Below, in pieces: positions 7,300 through 16,410 of a stretch of 64,000 nt of DNA. The stretch comes from Candidatus Enterococcus moelleringii (GTDB lineage Bacteria > Bacillota > Bacilli > Lactobacillales > Enterococcaceae): contig NZ_JAFREM010000030.1 in the NCBI RefSeq assembly GCF_017377575.1, positions 1 to 64,000 of the forward strand. Direction: 5' to 3'. The notes beneath the pieces were generated by a model that did not search any database, was not told the origin of the DNA, and was given only the letters and a program-made list of their open reading frames with translations. The first letter of the stretch is position 1. The number at the start of each line of letters is the position of its first letter. Both the position numbers and the translations under genes were made by a program.

Positions 7300-7330
7300 A
7301 GCCCTGAATCAACGCGATTCAGGGCTTTTT
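7300..7330 (+). terminator. Rho-independent terminator
   Basis: AGCCCTGAATC pairs perfectly with GATTCAGGGCT across a 5-base loop, followed by T5. Among the clearest terminators in the window. Confidence 0.9.
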
Positions 7331-7363
7331 CCATGTGGGCGAATTTGCCAAGCCTTCTGGAAG

Positions 7364-7531
7364 CTATTTCGAAAACTTATAATAACCAAAACGAACGGCA
7401 CAGACCAATAGATTTAATCCAACTAACAACAGCAAGATCGAATTTCTAGTGATAAACAGGTAGCGATAGAGATAGATCAGGGTCACGATCAAGAATCCCA
7501 CAGACGTTACTAAATGCCCTTTTTTCTTCAT
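7364..7531 (-). CDS. Small two-helix membrane protein
   Basis: A 55-residue frame starts at ATG 7531 (cat at 7529-7531 on the plus strand) and stops at 7364. It begins MKKKGHLVTSVGFLIVTLIY, then a short polar turn (ITRNS), then a second hydrophobic stretch ILLLLVGLNLLVCAV, and ends in basic and aromatic residues. Two membrane helices are predicted. An AGGAC site precedes the start. It begins 20 bases after the LysR gene stop on the same strand, so it is probably co-transcribed. The function is unknown. Confidence 0.6.
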   Translation of the reverse strand: MKKKGHLVTSVGFLIVTLIYLYRYLFITRNSILLLLVGLNLLVCAVRFGYYKFSK

Positions 7532-7551
7532 GGTCCTACCAGTCCTTTCTA

Positions 7552-8454
7552 TTAATAGATCGTCTCCTGAGGATCAGAATTGGCCAGCACATATTCCTTA
7601 AAGTTAGTCACTACCGGTGTTAAATATGCTTCCTTGTTAGTCACCAGGTAGAAGTAACGTTCCCAATTGAGATTCTTCAAGCGAATTTTCTTCAGCGGCA
7701 ATGATTCCAGCACGCCCATATCAGGAACCACCGCCATGCCGAAGCCTTGGCTCACCAGACCAGCGATCACCTGATCGACAGTTACTTCGTAGACAATATT
7801 ATAGGTACAGTTGTTGCGCTTGAAGGCACTGTCGATGATGCTGCGCAGGCCGCTGTTTTTGCTGAAGCCGATCTGAGGGAAGGGCTGGGTCTGCTCCAAG
7901 TAGATCTCATCGAATTGGGCTAACGGATGATCCAAGGGTGTAATCACCACCAGCTCCTGATTAGCCACTGGAATAAATTCAATCGTCGGCTCATCCGGCA
8001 AATAAGAACAGATGCCGATATCGTACTTCATACTCTTGATGCCTTCGATAATTTCTCGGGTAATCCCAGCAGAGGTATGAAAATCAAACTCGATCTCCTT
8101 CTCCGGATTTGCCTTAATAAAGCCGCTGGCAAAACGAGGCGCATAACGCGTCCCTAATATAGGAAGAAAGGCGAAGCTGATATAGCCGCTGCCTTTATTT
8201 ATCTTAGTTACCGTTTCGATACCGGTATCCAGCATCGCTAAGGTTTTCGAGACATAATCGTGAAAAATAACCCCCGGTTTGGTCAGGACCACATTACGGC
8301 CTTTCTTTTCAAACAAGGGCACGCCAAGCTCGGCCTCTAAAGAGGAGATGGCGTTGCTTAGGCTGGGCTGTGTGACATTGAGCAATTTGCTGGAACGAGT
8401 ATAATGCTGTTCGCGGGCCAGGACATCAAAGTATTTTAAATGCTGTAAATTCAT
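7552..8454 (-). CDS. LysR-family transcriptional regulator
   Basis: The 300-residue product has the N-terminal LysR helix-turn-helix (YFDVLAREQHYTRSSKLLNV then TQPSLSNAISSLEAELG, residues about 9-45) and a periplasmic-binding-protein-like effector domain. AAGGGAG lies 10 bases before the ATG. It is divergent from the enzyme operon starting at 8757, the classical arrangement for a LysR regulator and its target. Given the shikimate-dehydrogenase-like gene in that operon, shikimate, quinate or a related compound is a reasonable inferred effector, as for QuiR-type regulators, but this is not shown by sequence. Confidence 0.92.
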   Translation of the reverse strand: MNLQHLKYFDVLAREQHYTRSSKLLNVTQPSLSNAISSLEAELGVPLFEKKGRNVVLTKPGVIFHDYVSKTLAMLDTGIETVTKINKGSGYISFAFLPILGTRYAPRFASGFIKANPEKEIEFDFHTSAGITREIIEGIKSMKYDIGICSYLPDEPTIEFIPVANQELVVITPLDHPLAQFDEIYLEQTQPFPQIGFSKNSGLRSIIDSAFKRNNCTYNIVYEVTVDQVIAGLVSQGFGMAVVPDMGVLESLPLKKIRLKNLNWERYFYLVTNKEAYLTPVVTNFKEYVLANSDPQETIY

Positions 8455-8756
8455 TAGTTAAGCGCTCCCTTGACACAGTTTTCTACATTATAGCAAAACC
8501 TATTTCTTAAACCTATAGATTCTTCGATAAAAACCAATTAGATATTTCAGAAATTACACGTTAGAATAAATTCATAAAGTGATTGTGAATTTGGGAGCAT
8601 TATTTATTATTCGTGTTTTGATTAGATTGACAGAAAAACAAGATGTTTCAATCTGAAGTAACCGCTTTATCATCAATTTTGTCCAAACCATGAGTTTGAC
8701 TTTGCCGACTCATGTGAAAAAAATAACTTTAAACAAACTTTAGGAGGAATTTAGTA
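8455..8756. other. 302-base divergent control region between the LysR gene and the catabolic operon
   Basis: No open frame of note was seen. The region is AT-rich and must hold both promoters. A run near 8495-8530 around CTATAGATTCTTCGATA is a plausible LysR-type (T-N11-A) area, but I cannot fix the exact box. The right end carries AGGAGGAA ahead of the 8757 start. Confidence 0.5.
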
Positions 8757-9608
8757 ATGAGAAAAGTACCTTTGACAATCAGTTCATTTACATTAGGCGT
8801 GGAGATCGATTTTGAAGAACGCATTAAAACAGCGAAAGCAGCCGGCTTTGACGGAATTGGTATCCGAGCTGAAACTTATATGCTAGCAGTAAAACAAGGC
8901 TATTCAGACGAAAGAATGCTAGAAATCTTAGAAGAAAATGACATGAAAGTCACTGAAGTTGAATATATCACAATGTGGACTGACCCAAATAAAACAGCTG
9001 AAGCACCTAGCACATTATTACAACAGTTCAAAGAACAAACAACTTACCATATGGCTCGCTTGTTCGGCGTAGGCCACATCAACTGTGGTTTGATGGAATC
9101 TGATTCATTAGACGTTCAAATCAAAGCCTTCAAAGAATTGTGCGAACGCGCGAAAGAATTAGTAATCGGTTTAGAATTCATGCCTTACAGCGGTGTTCCA
9201 GATTTAAAAACTGCTTGGCAAATCGTTGACGGCGCTGGCTGTGACAACGGTATGTTGATCTTAGACACTTGGCATTGGGCTCGTGCAGAAATGACTGCAG
9301 AAGATTTGAAAGATGTTCCAGCTGACAAAGTGGTGTCTATCCAAATCTGTGACGTATTAGAACGTCCATATCCAAAACCAATCTTACGTGAAGAATCATT
9401 GCATGACCGTCTGTGCCCAGGAACAGGATGGGGCGACACAGTTGGCTTCCTGAAAGCATTGAAAGCACACGGAATCAAACCTCGCGTTGTGGGAACAGAA
9501 GTTATCTCTGACAACAACTTGGAATTAGGTTACCAAAAAGCTGCACAAATGAACTACGATACAAGTATCGATGTAATTAAACAAGCTTGGCCTGAATTGT
9601 TAGATTAA
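8757..9608 (+). CDS. Sugar-phosphate isomerase/epimerase-like TIM-barrel enzyme (possible 3-dehydroshikimate dehydratase)
   Basis: The 283-residue product is an AP-endonuclease-2-type TIM barrel. Seen in order: the likely metal ligands Glu in GLEFMPY, Asp in LILDTWHW, Gln in SIQICDV, and Glu in VGTEVIS. This fold includes xylose-isomerase-like epimerases and also 3-dehydroshikimate dehydratases of the AsbF/QuiC type. The next gene resembles shikimate/quinate dehydrogenase, so a dehydroshikimate dehydratase role is attractive, but it is an inference from context. It starts at ATG with AGGAGGAA upstream. First gene of the operon ending at 11980. Confidence 0.8.
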   Translation: MRKVPLTISSFTLGVEIDFEERIKTAKAAGFDGIGIRAETYMLAVKQGYSDERMLEILEENDMKVTEVEYITMWTDPNKTAEAPSTLLQQFKEQTTYHMARLFGVGHINCGLMESDSLDVQIKAFKELCERAKELVIGLEFMPYSGVPDLKTAWQIVDGAGCDNGMLILDTWHWARAEMTAEDLKDVPADKVVSIQICDVLERPYPKPILREESLHDRLCPGTGWGDTVGFLKALKAHGIKPRVVGTEVISDNNLELGYQKAAQMNYDTSIDVIKQAWPELLD

Positions 9609-9690
9609 AATTCTTTTAAGCAAAAAATAAGGTGAATGTTTTCACCAAAATGTAGTATACTACTTAATAAAATGATAGGGATGTGTATAC

Positions 9691-10539
9691 ATGTTAGAAG
9701 GAATTTCAGGAAAAACTAAGCTGTATGGCTTAATTGGCAGCCCAGTTGGACACTCTGGCTCACCAGCGATGTATAATTATGCGTTTGAACAATTAGACAT
9801 GGATGCGGTATATTTAGCATTTGACGTTGAAGTTGACGGCGTAGAAAAAGCCATCGATGCAGTGAAAACATTCGGTATGCCTGGCGGAAACGTAACAATG
9901 CCATGTAAAGGCGAAGCAGCTAAATACATGGACGAGTTATCTCCAGCAGCGCAAATGGTAGGAGCAATCAATACCTACAAGAATGAAGACGGCAAACTGA
10001 CTGGTCACATTACAGACGGTATGGGCTTTGTGGACAACTTAATGGCTCACGATGTTGATCCGAAAGGCAAGAAATTCGTTGTATTAGGTACTGGCGGCGC
10101 AGCAACTGCGATTCAAGTCCAATTAGCGATTGAAGAAGCAGCCTCAATTGCCATCTTCAACCTAAAAGACGCGTTCTTCGTCAATGGCGAACGCACAGTT
10201 GAACGAGTGAAAGAGCATTACCCAGATTTAGACATCAGCATTAATGATTTGGGCGACGCTGATTTATTGAAACAAAAAGTTGCTGAAGCAGATGTGTTAA
10301 TCAATGGTACGGTGGTAGGTATGGGCGAAGGCTCAACTCGCACACCGATCAGCGATACTGGCATCTTCCACGATGACTTAATCGTAGCAGACGCAATTTA
10401 CAACCCGCCAAAAACGCAGCTGTTGAAAGACGCTGAAGAAAAAGGCTGTAAAATCGTCGGTGGTTCTGGCATGTTGTTAGCTCAAGGGAAAGCAGCATTC
10501 AAGATCTTAACTGGCAAAGAATTACCAGTAAAACCGTAA
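9691..10539 (+). CDS. Shikimate/quinate dehydrogenase-like oxidoreductase
   Basis: The 282-residue product follows the AroE/YdiB plan. Seen: the substrate-binding GHSGSP (residues 20-25), the catalytic lysine K73 in NVTMPCK, VGAINT, the catalytic Asp in TDGMGF, and the Rossmann loop GTGGAATA. Known enzymes interconvert 3-dehydroshikimate and shikimate, or the quinate pair, with NAD(P). Being outside an aromatic-biosynthesis cluster and next to a permease and a LysR gene, it is more likely catabolic than biosynthetic. It carries Cys before the lysine where the biosynthetic AroE usually has His. Confidence 0.85.
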   Translation: MLEGISGKTKLYGLIGSPVGHSGSPAMYNYAFEQLDMDAVYLAFDVEVDGVEKAIDAVKTFGMPGGNVTMPCKGEAAKYMDELSPAAQMVGAINTYKNEDGKLTGHITDGMGFVDNLMAHDVDPKGKKFVVLGTGGAATAIQVQLAIEEAASIAIFNLKDAFFVNGERTVERVKEHYPDLDISINDLGDADLLKQKVAEADVLINGTVVGMGEGSTRTPISDTGIFHDDLIVADAIYNPPKTQLLKDAEEKGCKIVGGSGMLLAQGKAAFKILTGKELPVKP

Positions 10540-10624
10540 GCAAAAAAATCAATTCGCCCGCACACCTCAAAGCTACAGGTGTGTGGGTGTCAAAATGATC
10601 AAACAAAAAATGAGGAGTGTCATA

Positions 10625-11911
10625 ATGAGAGCAAAAAAATACATTTTGTCCTTACTGACGGTATACTTGTGCTACTTTACACATGGGATGCAGTCAATTA
10701 TTTTGAGTCAAAACCAGGTTTACTTCTATACTAAGTGGGGTTACACAGATGCATCAGAAGGTGCAGCAGCAGTATCATTAGCGATCACCGCTTATGGTGT
10801 AGGTAAATTGATCAGTGTGTGGATCGGAGGAGAAATCTCTGATAAAGTCGGCCGTAAGAAAATGGCAATTTTAGGTGCAATTTTATATATTATGTTCTTT
10901 GGCGGCCTGCTTGTAACAACTTCTGTAACCATCGCTGCCGGAGCAGCTTTCCTTTCTGGGATTGCAACTTCTGGTTTGTGGGATGCGGCATTGTACCCAG
11001 CTGCACAAGAAAGTGCACCGAAGTACTCAGCATCAGCGCTACTAGGTATTAAATTATTCGTATCTATCGCCGGTGTGGTTTATCCGTTAGCGGTTGTAAA
11101 CTTCGCAAACTCTGGCAACCAATCAATGAGTATCATGATTCCATTAGTCTTGTCAGTGGCATGTCTAATTATGGCAATCATTTCACCATTTGCTTATGAC
11201 GATATGATGAAAGAATCAAAAGGCAACAAAAACGACAGCAAAAAAGGCAATGCAGTTCAAGCTGAAATCGATGCTGCTAAAGCAAAAATGTTATCAAAAC
11301 CAAACTTGTTAGTAAACATCATCACTATGTTATACGGCTTCACTTGTATGGTTATCATGTACGGTGCGCAACAATACACCAAAGCCTTCGGTATCAACAA
11401 CGTTGGTTTGACTGAAATGCAAGCCGCTGGTATGACTTCTATCTACACAGTTGGTTCAATCATCGCGGTTATCTTCTGGGCGATCTTGATGGGTAAATTA
11501 AGATGGAATCCAGTTAAAGTATTGCTGATCAACTCAGTCTTTACTGCAGTCGCTTTAACAATGGTAGTATTGATCCGTCAAACAGCCGTTATCTACATCG
11601 CGATTGCGATGATCGGTTTCTTCGCTGCTGGTGGTGCGTTGCAAACTGGTTTGAGTGTACGTCAGCACTTCTGCCCAGGACCTAAAGGACGAAACACTGG
11701 TATCTACTATACCTTTATGAGTTTGGCAACAGTATTCTTGCCATTCATCGTTTCTTCTATGACTCGTTCAGTTGGGGAAACTCAAGCTGTATCAGTTATG
11801 ATGGGTGCTTTGCTGATTGTAGCAGTACTACAAATTTTGATGATGGTTTACTTGGTTATGCAACACACGAAAATCTTTGGTTACAGTGCGTTTGCTAAGA
11901 TGAGAGACTAA
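10625..11911 (+). CDS. MFS permease, polyol/organic-acid type
   Basis: The 428-residue product has about 12 hydrophobic segments and the MFS loop signature GGEISDKVGRKKMA between helices 2 and 3, with a cytoplasmic central loop rich in Lys and Asn near residues 196-225. It resembles the polyol-permease/RbtT-like branch of MFS. I chose ATG 10625 because GAGGAG lies 8 bases upstream; a GTG at 10583 in the same frame has no good site. It likely imports the substrate used by the two enzymes before it. A strong terminator follows. Confidence 0.85.
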   Translation: MRAKKYILSLLTVYLCYFTHGMQSIILSQNQVYFYTKWGYTDASEGAAAVSLAITAYGVGKLISVWIGGEISDKVGRKKMAILGAILYIMFFGGLLVTTSVTIAAGAAFLSGIATSGLWDAALYPAAQESAPKYSASALLGIKLFVSIAGVVYPLAVVNFANSGNQSMSIMIPLVLSVACLIMAIISPFAYDDMMKESKGNKNDSKKGNAVQAEIDAAKAKMLSKPNLLVNIITMLYGFTCMVIMYGAQQYTKAFGINNVGLTEMQAAGMTSIYTVGSIIAVIFWAILMGKLRWNPVKVLLINSVFTAVALTMVVLIRQTAVIYIAIAMIGFFAAGGALQTGLSVRQHFCPGPKGRNTGIYYTFMSLATVFLPFIVSSMTRSVGETQAVSVMMGALLIVAVLQILMMVYLVMQHTKIFGYSAFAKMRD

Positions 11912-11936
11912 TCATCACGAATTGAATGAATCTTAT

Positions 11937-11980
11937 GGAGGTACGGCTAATTTTTTAAGAATTAGCCTCCTCCTTGTTTT
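11937..11980 (+). terminator. Rho-independent terminator ending the first catabolic operon
   Basis: GGAGG and GGCTAATT pair with AATTAGCC and CCTCC, followed by TTGTTTT. It separates 8757-11911 from the next unit. Confidence 0.8.
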
Positions 11981-12067
11981 CATATATCGGGTTGTTGTAT
12001 TATTGTTAGGAATTTTATTTCAAAATCATGTATCTAAACTAGATGCTAGGGAATGTAGGGGGTACCA

Positions 12068-13396
12068 ATGGACGCTATAATTGGGATTTTGTTAATCTGT
12101 TCCTTCGTTGGAATGGTAATCTTCTGTATTAAGGGACACAATTTAATGGTCGGCTTCTTCATCATGGCCAGCCTTTGGACATTTTTGCCTATCATCGGTC
12201 ATTTAATTTCACCAAATGAAGCCTTTGTCGGCATGACCATCAATGATATGCTGAAGGCGGTTTATCAGACGGCACCGGAAAAATATGGTGCATCACTGAT
12301 GAACATTTTCTTGGGGGCCTTCTTTGGTCGGATTTTATTGGACACCGGGATTGCTTCCACTATTATTCGTAAGAGTGTGGAACTAGGCGGTGACAATCCG
12401 GCGATCATTTTAGCGATCGTCAACTTGATTACTGGGTTTATCTTCACTTCAATGACCGGAGCCGGATCCGTTATTGCGATTGCGGTCATCATTTTACCGA
12501 TCCTGTTTTCAATTGGGATTCCGAAGGTCATAGCCTTCTTCTCCTTCACCGGGTCGGTTGCAGCGGGATTGTTTTTAAATCCCATCAACTTTGCGCAGTA
12601 TTCCGCCTTCTTCTTGAATTCAAACGGCGGGCCGGAATATGCCTACAGCGACTACTTCCCATTTGGGATCTTAGCCTTCATTACGATGATTATCGTTGTT
12701 TCATTGGCGGCGATGGTTTACCTGCGAATGGAAAGCTTAACCTATGCATGGTCAGCAACTAAAAATGCTGAAGTGGTGGACGCACCAGGCATTTCATTGA
12801 TTACACCATTCTTACCAGTGGTGGGGGTAATTGTGTTCAATCTGCCAGTTATTCTATGTTTCATCTTATCAAGTATGTATGCGTTGGCAGTGTGTGGCGA
12901 ATTGAGCGGCGGCTTTAGAGAAGTCTGCCGGACTATTTCTCGCATCTTCACTGAAGGGGTAAAAGATACGTCTTCTTTAGTAGCATTCTGGATCACACTG
13001 GCAATGTTTAATGATGCAGCTTTCTTCGCTGCTCCGTATTTCCAAGTAATTATCGGCGGGATCATTCCTACCGCTCCTTTAGCTTTGTGTATTTTGTTTG
13101 GGATTTTAGCACCATTGACTTGGTTCAAGGGTCCTTTGTCACTGATTGGTTCGGGGGCAGCGTTACTAGCTGTAGTTAGCCAAACCACCAATTATCCCAC
13201 AACCTTCTTGTATCCGTTGTTTGCATCGGTATTGATCGGGATGGCCCATTTCGATATCACCATTTCTTGGAACGCTTGGGGCCTTGGCTTCAACCGCATC
13301 AACGGGATTGATTATATGAAGGTTGCACTGATTCCAGGAACGACGGTCGCCCTGATTCTAGAGCTGGCCAACTTTTTCCTAAACAATCCGTTATAA
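12068..13396 (+). CDS. Ion-transporter-superfamily permease (citrate/gluconate-transporter-like)
   Basis: The 442-residue product is strongly hydrophobic with about 11-12 membrane helices and small-residue hairpins such as SMTGAGSVIAIA and WFKGPLSLIGSGAA, typical of the CitMHS/GntP-like ion-transporter superfamily, which moves carboxylates with protons or sodium. The substrate cannot be read from sequence. It starts at ATG after TAGGGGG and precedes the HyuA-type gene by 25 bases, so the two are likely co-expressed. Confidence 0.78.
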   Translation: MDAIIGILLICSFVGMVIFCIKGHNLMVGFFIMASLWTFLPIIGHLISPNEAFVGMTINDMLKAVYQTAPEKYGASLMNIFLGAFFGRILLDTGIASTIIRKSVELGGDNPAIILAIVNLITGFIFTSMTGAGSVIAIAVIILPILFSIGIPKVIAFFSFTGSVAAGLFLNPINFAQYSAFFLNSNGGPEYAYSDYFPFGILAFITMIIVVSLAAMVYLRMESLTYAWSATKNAEVVDAPGISLITPFLPVVGVIVFNLPVILCFILSSMYALAVCGELSGGFREVCRTISRIFTEGVKDTSSLVAFWITLAMFNDAAFFAAPYFQVIIGGIIPTAPLALCILFGILAPLTWFKGPLSLIGSGAALLAVVSQTTNYPTTFLYPLFASVLIGMAHFDITISWNAWGLGFNRINGIDYMKVALIPGTTVALILELANFFLNNPL

Positions 13397-13421
13397 ATCT
13401 AAAAATGAAGGAGCATCTCTA

Positions 13422-15545
13422 ATGAAACGAAGAGTTCGTATAGGGATTGACGTAGGCGGAACCCATACAAAAGCCGTAGCGATTGATAATGATACACAAG
13501 AGATTATCGGGAAATCTTCTGTAAAAACCACTCACGACAGTGAACAAGGGGTTGCAGAAGGGGTCGTCAATTCCTTTCTAAAATGTTTAACTGAATATAA
13601 TATTGCACCAGAAGAAGTGGTCTTCGTGGCCCACAGTACCACACAGGCAACCAACGCCCTGTTAGAAGGGGACGTTGCCAAAATTGGAATCATTAGTACG
13701 GCCAAAGCCGGGATCGAAGGCTGGTTAGCCAAAGCCCAAACGAATCTGAAGGATATCGACCTTGGGACTGGCCGCAGCATTCACATCATCCCTCGCTACA
13801 TCAGCGAAAAGCAGTTGGATGAAGCAACGATTGAAAAAACCATCGATGATTTATTAGCCAACGGCATGGAAGTACTAGTTGCTTCAGCGGCCTTCGGGGT
13901 AGATAATTTATCCTTTGAAGAAAAAATTGCCGAAGTAGCCAAGAAGAAAGGCGTCCAAGTGACCCTGGCTTCAGAAATGACCAAATTATACGGCTTGTCT
14001 CGCCGCACGCGGACAGCCACCATCAACGCGTCTATTTTACCGAAAATGCTGGAAACAGCCAACTCTACCGAAGAAAGTGTACGTTCTTCTGGAGTTGACG
14101 TGCCATTGATGATCATGCGTGGCGACGGCGGTTTGATGGACGTTGTTGAAATGAAGAAACGTCCGGTATTAACGATGCTTTCCGGTCCCGCAGCCAGCGT
14201 AATGGGTGCCTTGATGTATCTGCGTACCTCAAACGGGATTTACTTTGAAGTCGGCGGTACCTCCACCAACCTTGGTGTGATTAAAAACGGCCGTCCGATT
14301 ATTGATTACTCAGAAATTTCTGGTCACAAAACTTACGTGAATTCACTAGACGTTCGAGTTCTTGGGGTTGCCGGCGGTAGTATGATCCGGGTAACGAAGA
14401 GCGGCGTCAAAGATGTTGGACCCCGGAGTGCCCATATTGCCGGTTTGGAATATGCAGTATACACGCCGGAAGAAGAAATCGTTGATCCGAAGCTGGAATT
14501 ATTTGCGCCGAAACCAGGCGATCCCGAGGATTATGTAGCGATTCGTTTAGCCAGCGGCAAAGCGATCACGATAACCAATTCCTGTGCCGCCAACGTATTA
14601 GGCTATGTGACCGAAGAGGACTTCTCTTATGGGAACGTTGAATCGGCCCGCAAAGCGATGCAGCCGTTAGCTGACTATTTAGGCCAAACGGTAGAAGAAG
14701 TGGCCCGCCAAATTTTAAGCAAAGCCGTAGATAAAATCGTTCCAGTGATTGAATCCTATGCCAAGAAATATCAATTGGAAAGTAACCAAATGACCTTAGT
14801 TGGGGTCGGCGGCGGAGTTGCGGCTTTAATTAAGTACGCAGCTGAACGGATGAACCTGAACTACAAGATTCCGGAAAATGCCGAAGTTATCTCTTCGATT
14901 GGGGTTGCCTTGGCAGCCGTACAAGACGTGGTAGAACGGATTGTACCGAGTCCAACGAAAAACGATATTCAATCAATTAAACAAGAAGTTATCAATATGG
15001 CCATCGAAAGCGGCGCAATGGAAGACAGCGTCGAGGTCCATATCGAAATCGATCCGCAAACCCAAAAAATTACCGCCCGAGCTTCCGGTTCTACCGCCGC
15101 TCAGGCAACTGAAGTACAAAGTGCTGCTACTGAAGAAGAAGCTTACGAAATCGCCATCCAGGATTTCCGTTTGCCAGCCGAACAGGTTACTTTGTTGGAC
15201 AAAACCGATCAGTTCCACATTTTTGGGGCTTCCTCACCGAAGACTGGGAATGCTGTTCGGGTAATCGACAAAAAAGGCTTCATCCGCGTACAGCGTCAGC
15301 ACGCCAAAGTGGTTAAGACCACCATCCAAAGCTATTTGGAAATGGTAACCCGATTGTGGGAAGAAATGGCCAACTATCAAAGTGACCTGATTATCCGTCC
15401 AGATTTCTATTTCTGCGTCGGACCACGTCTGCTTGATTTTACCAGCACTGACTTCGCTCAATTAACCATGCTGATTGATATTGAAATGAGTGAAATTATC
15501 GGTACTGACGAAATCATCATCATTGCCGCGAACCGTTTCAAATAA
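13422..15545 (+). CDS. Hydantoinase/oxoprolinase family protein (HyuA-type, ATP-dependent)
   Basis: The 707-residue product has an actin-fold N-terminal domain starting RIGIDVGGTHTKAVAIDNDT and a central hydantoinase A region with MRGDGGLMD, LSGPAASVMGA, FEVGGTSTN and VGVGGG. Family members use ATP to open a cyclic amide or act as ketone/hydantoin carboxylases, normally with a HyuB partner. No HyuB-like gene is present here. Residues after about 520 (INMAIESGAMEDSVEVHIEI onward) form a separate C-terminal region that I do not recognise. It starts at ATG with AAGGAG upstream, second gene of its operon. Confidence 0.82.
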   Translation: MKRRVRIGIDVGGTHTKAVAIDNDTQEIIGKSSVKTTHDSEQGVAEGVVNSFLKCLTEYNIAPEEVVFVAHSTTQATNALLEGDVAKIGIISTAKAGIEGWLAKAQTNLKDIDLGTGRSIHIIPRYISEKQLDEATIEKTIDDLLANGMEVLVASAAFGVDNLSFEEKIAEVAKKKGVQVTLASEMTKLYGLSRRTRTATINASILPKMLETANSTEESVRSSGVDVPLMIMRGDGGLMDVVEMKKRPVLTMLSGPAASVMGALMYLRTSNGIYFEVGGTSTNLGVIKNGRPIIDYSEISGHKTYVNSLDVRVLGVAGGSMIRVTKSGVKDVGPRSAHIAGLEYAVYTPEEEIVDPKLELFAPKPGDPEDYVAIRLASGKAITITNSCAANVLGYVTEEDFSYGNVESARKAMQPLADYLGQTVEEVARQILSKAVDKIVPVIESYAKKYQLESNQMTLVGVGGGVAALIKYAAERMNLNYKIPENAEVISSIGVALAAVQDVVERIVPSPTKNDIQSIKQEVINMAIESGAMEDSVEVHIEIDPQTQKITARASGSTAAQATEVQSAATEEEAYEIAIQDFRLPAEQVTLLDKTDQFHIFGASSPKTGNAVRVIDKKGFIRVQRQHAKVVKTTIQSYLEMVTRLWEEMANYQSDLIIRPDFYFCVGPRLLDFTSTDFAQLTMLIDIEMSEIIGTDEIIIIAANRFK

Positions 15546-15553
15546 GTGTAAGA

Positions 15554-15586
15554 CGAAGCTTGAGAGCACCAATTGCTCAAGCTTCG
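15554..15586 (+). terminator. Intercistronic hairpin, possible weak terminator
   Basis: CGAAGCTTGAG pairs perfectly with CTCAAGCTTCG, but only a poor T-rich tail follows. A second hairpin (AAACAGC/GCTGTTT, about 15612-15636) lies just before the next ribosome site. It may partly separate the HyuA gene from 15652. Confidence 0.45.
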
Positions 15587-15651
15587 CTGCTTGTTGATTT
15601 GTAATAACTCAAACAGCTTTCTGCTCGAACGCTGTTTTAAGGAGCAAAGCT

Positions 15652-16305
15652 GTGAGTACAGAAACATTTGTCCAAACGATTTTAAAATTAAGCAAGCTGC
15701 CGGATGAATCCTACGAAGGCTACTTGCTGAAGCAAGACAATTTGTACCGGAGAATTCCGGAAGAAGCGAAAGCCGAGCTGCTGCGTAATGCCGTCGAATG
15801 CGGCAAACAGGCCGCTCAGCCTTTGAAGGGGAAACCGCTGGCTGAATTTTTGCAGCAGGCAGGTATTCAGGTGGTCTACACGAAGGAAACTTCCAACAAG
15901 ACTAAGAATGCCTACACCTTAGCGGAGATTCGTTTGCCGGATCGGATTACCTTGAATGAAACCTTGATTGATTCGGGCCAAAAGCTGATTAATCACGAAG
16001 CGGACCTGCAATTTTTAACGGCACAGGCCTCGATTGCGGATATTTTATCAGCCCATGAATTGTTTCATTACTTGGAAAACCGCGACAAATTGTATACCAC
16101 AGAAAAACATATTCAGTACAAAATTGGTCCGTTTTCAAAAACAGCCCGGATTCATGCCTTAAGTGAAATTGCTGCCACGGCTTTTGTTAAAGAAGTCTAT
16201 GGGCTGACCTTTTCACCGCTTTTATTCAATCCGGTGCTGCTTTACAATTTTGATACCGAATTTAGTGAAGATTTTGCCGCTCAGCTGTTGAAGCGGGTAG
16301 GCTGA
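15652..16305 (+). CDS. Unknown protein with HExxH zincin motif
   Basis: The 217-residue product is not recognised overall. Seen: HELFH at residues 135-139 inside a helix (SIADILSAHELFHYLENRD), and ALSEIAATAFVKE with E172 about 33 residues later, a spacing that fits the third zinc ligand of gluzincins. No signal peptide or membrane helix, so it would be a cytoplasmic zinc peptidase-like protein. It starts at GTG with AAGGAG 8 bases upstream. Its position behind the permease and HyuA-type gene suggests a role in the same pathway, perhaps amide or peptide cleavage. That role is speculation. Confidence 0.7.
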   Translation: MSTETFVQTILKLSKLPDESYEGYLLKQDNLYRRIPEEAKAELLRNAVECGKQAAQPLKGKPLAEFLQQAGIQVVYTKETSNKTKNAYTLAEIRLPDRITLNETLIDSGQKLINHEADLQFLTAQASIADILSAHELFHYLENRDKLYTTEKHIQYKIGPFSKTARIHALSEIAATAFVKEVYGLTFSPLLFNPVLLYNFDTEFSEDFAAQLLKRVG

Positions 16306-16410
16306 TTTATCACTTGAAGCTATGGATCAATTGAAAAAAGCAATTAGTTTAATTGCTTAAAGTAACGTATAGTAGATTATAGAGAATAACAACAAAGGGG
16401 AAATCAAACA

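Noticed and set aside
16338-16358. Hairpin AAGCAATTA/TAATTGCTT as a terminator of the HExxH gene
   Set aside because: The T-run lies on the wrong side (minus strand), where no gene needs ending; it may only be part of the SDR promoter region.
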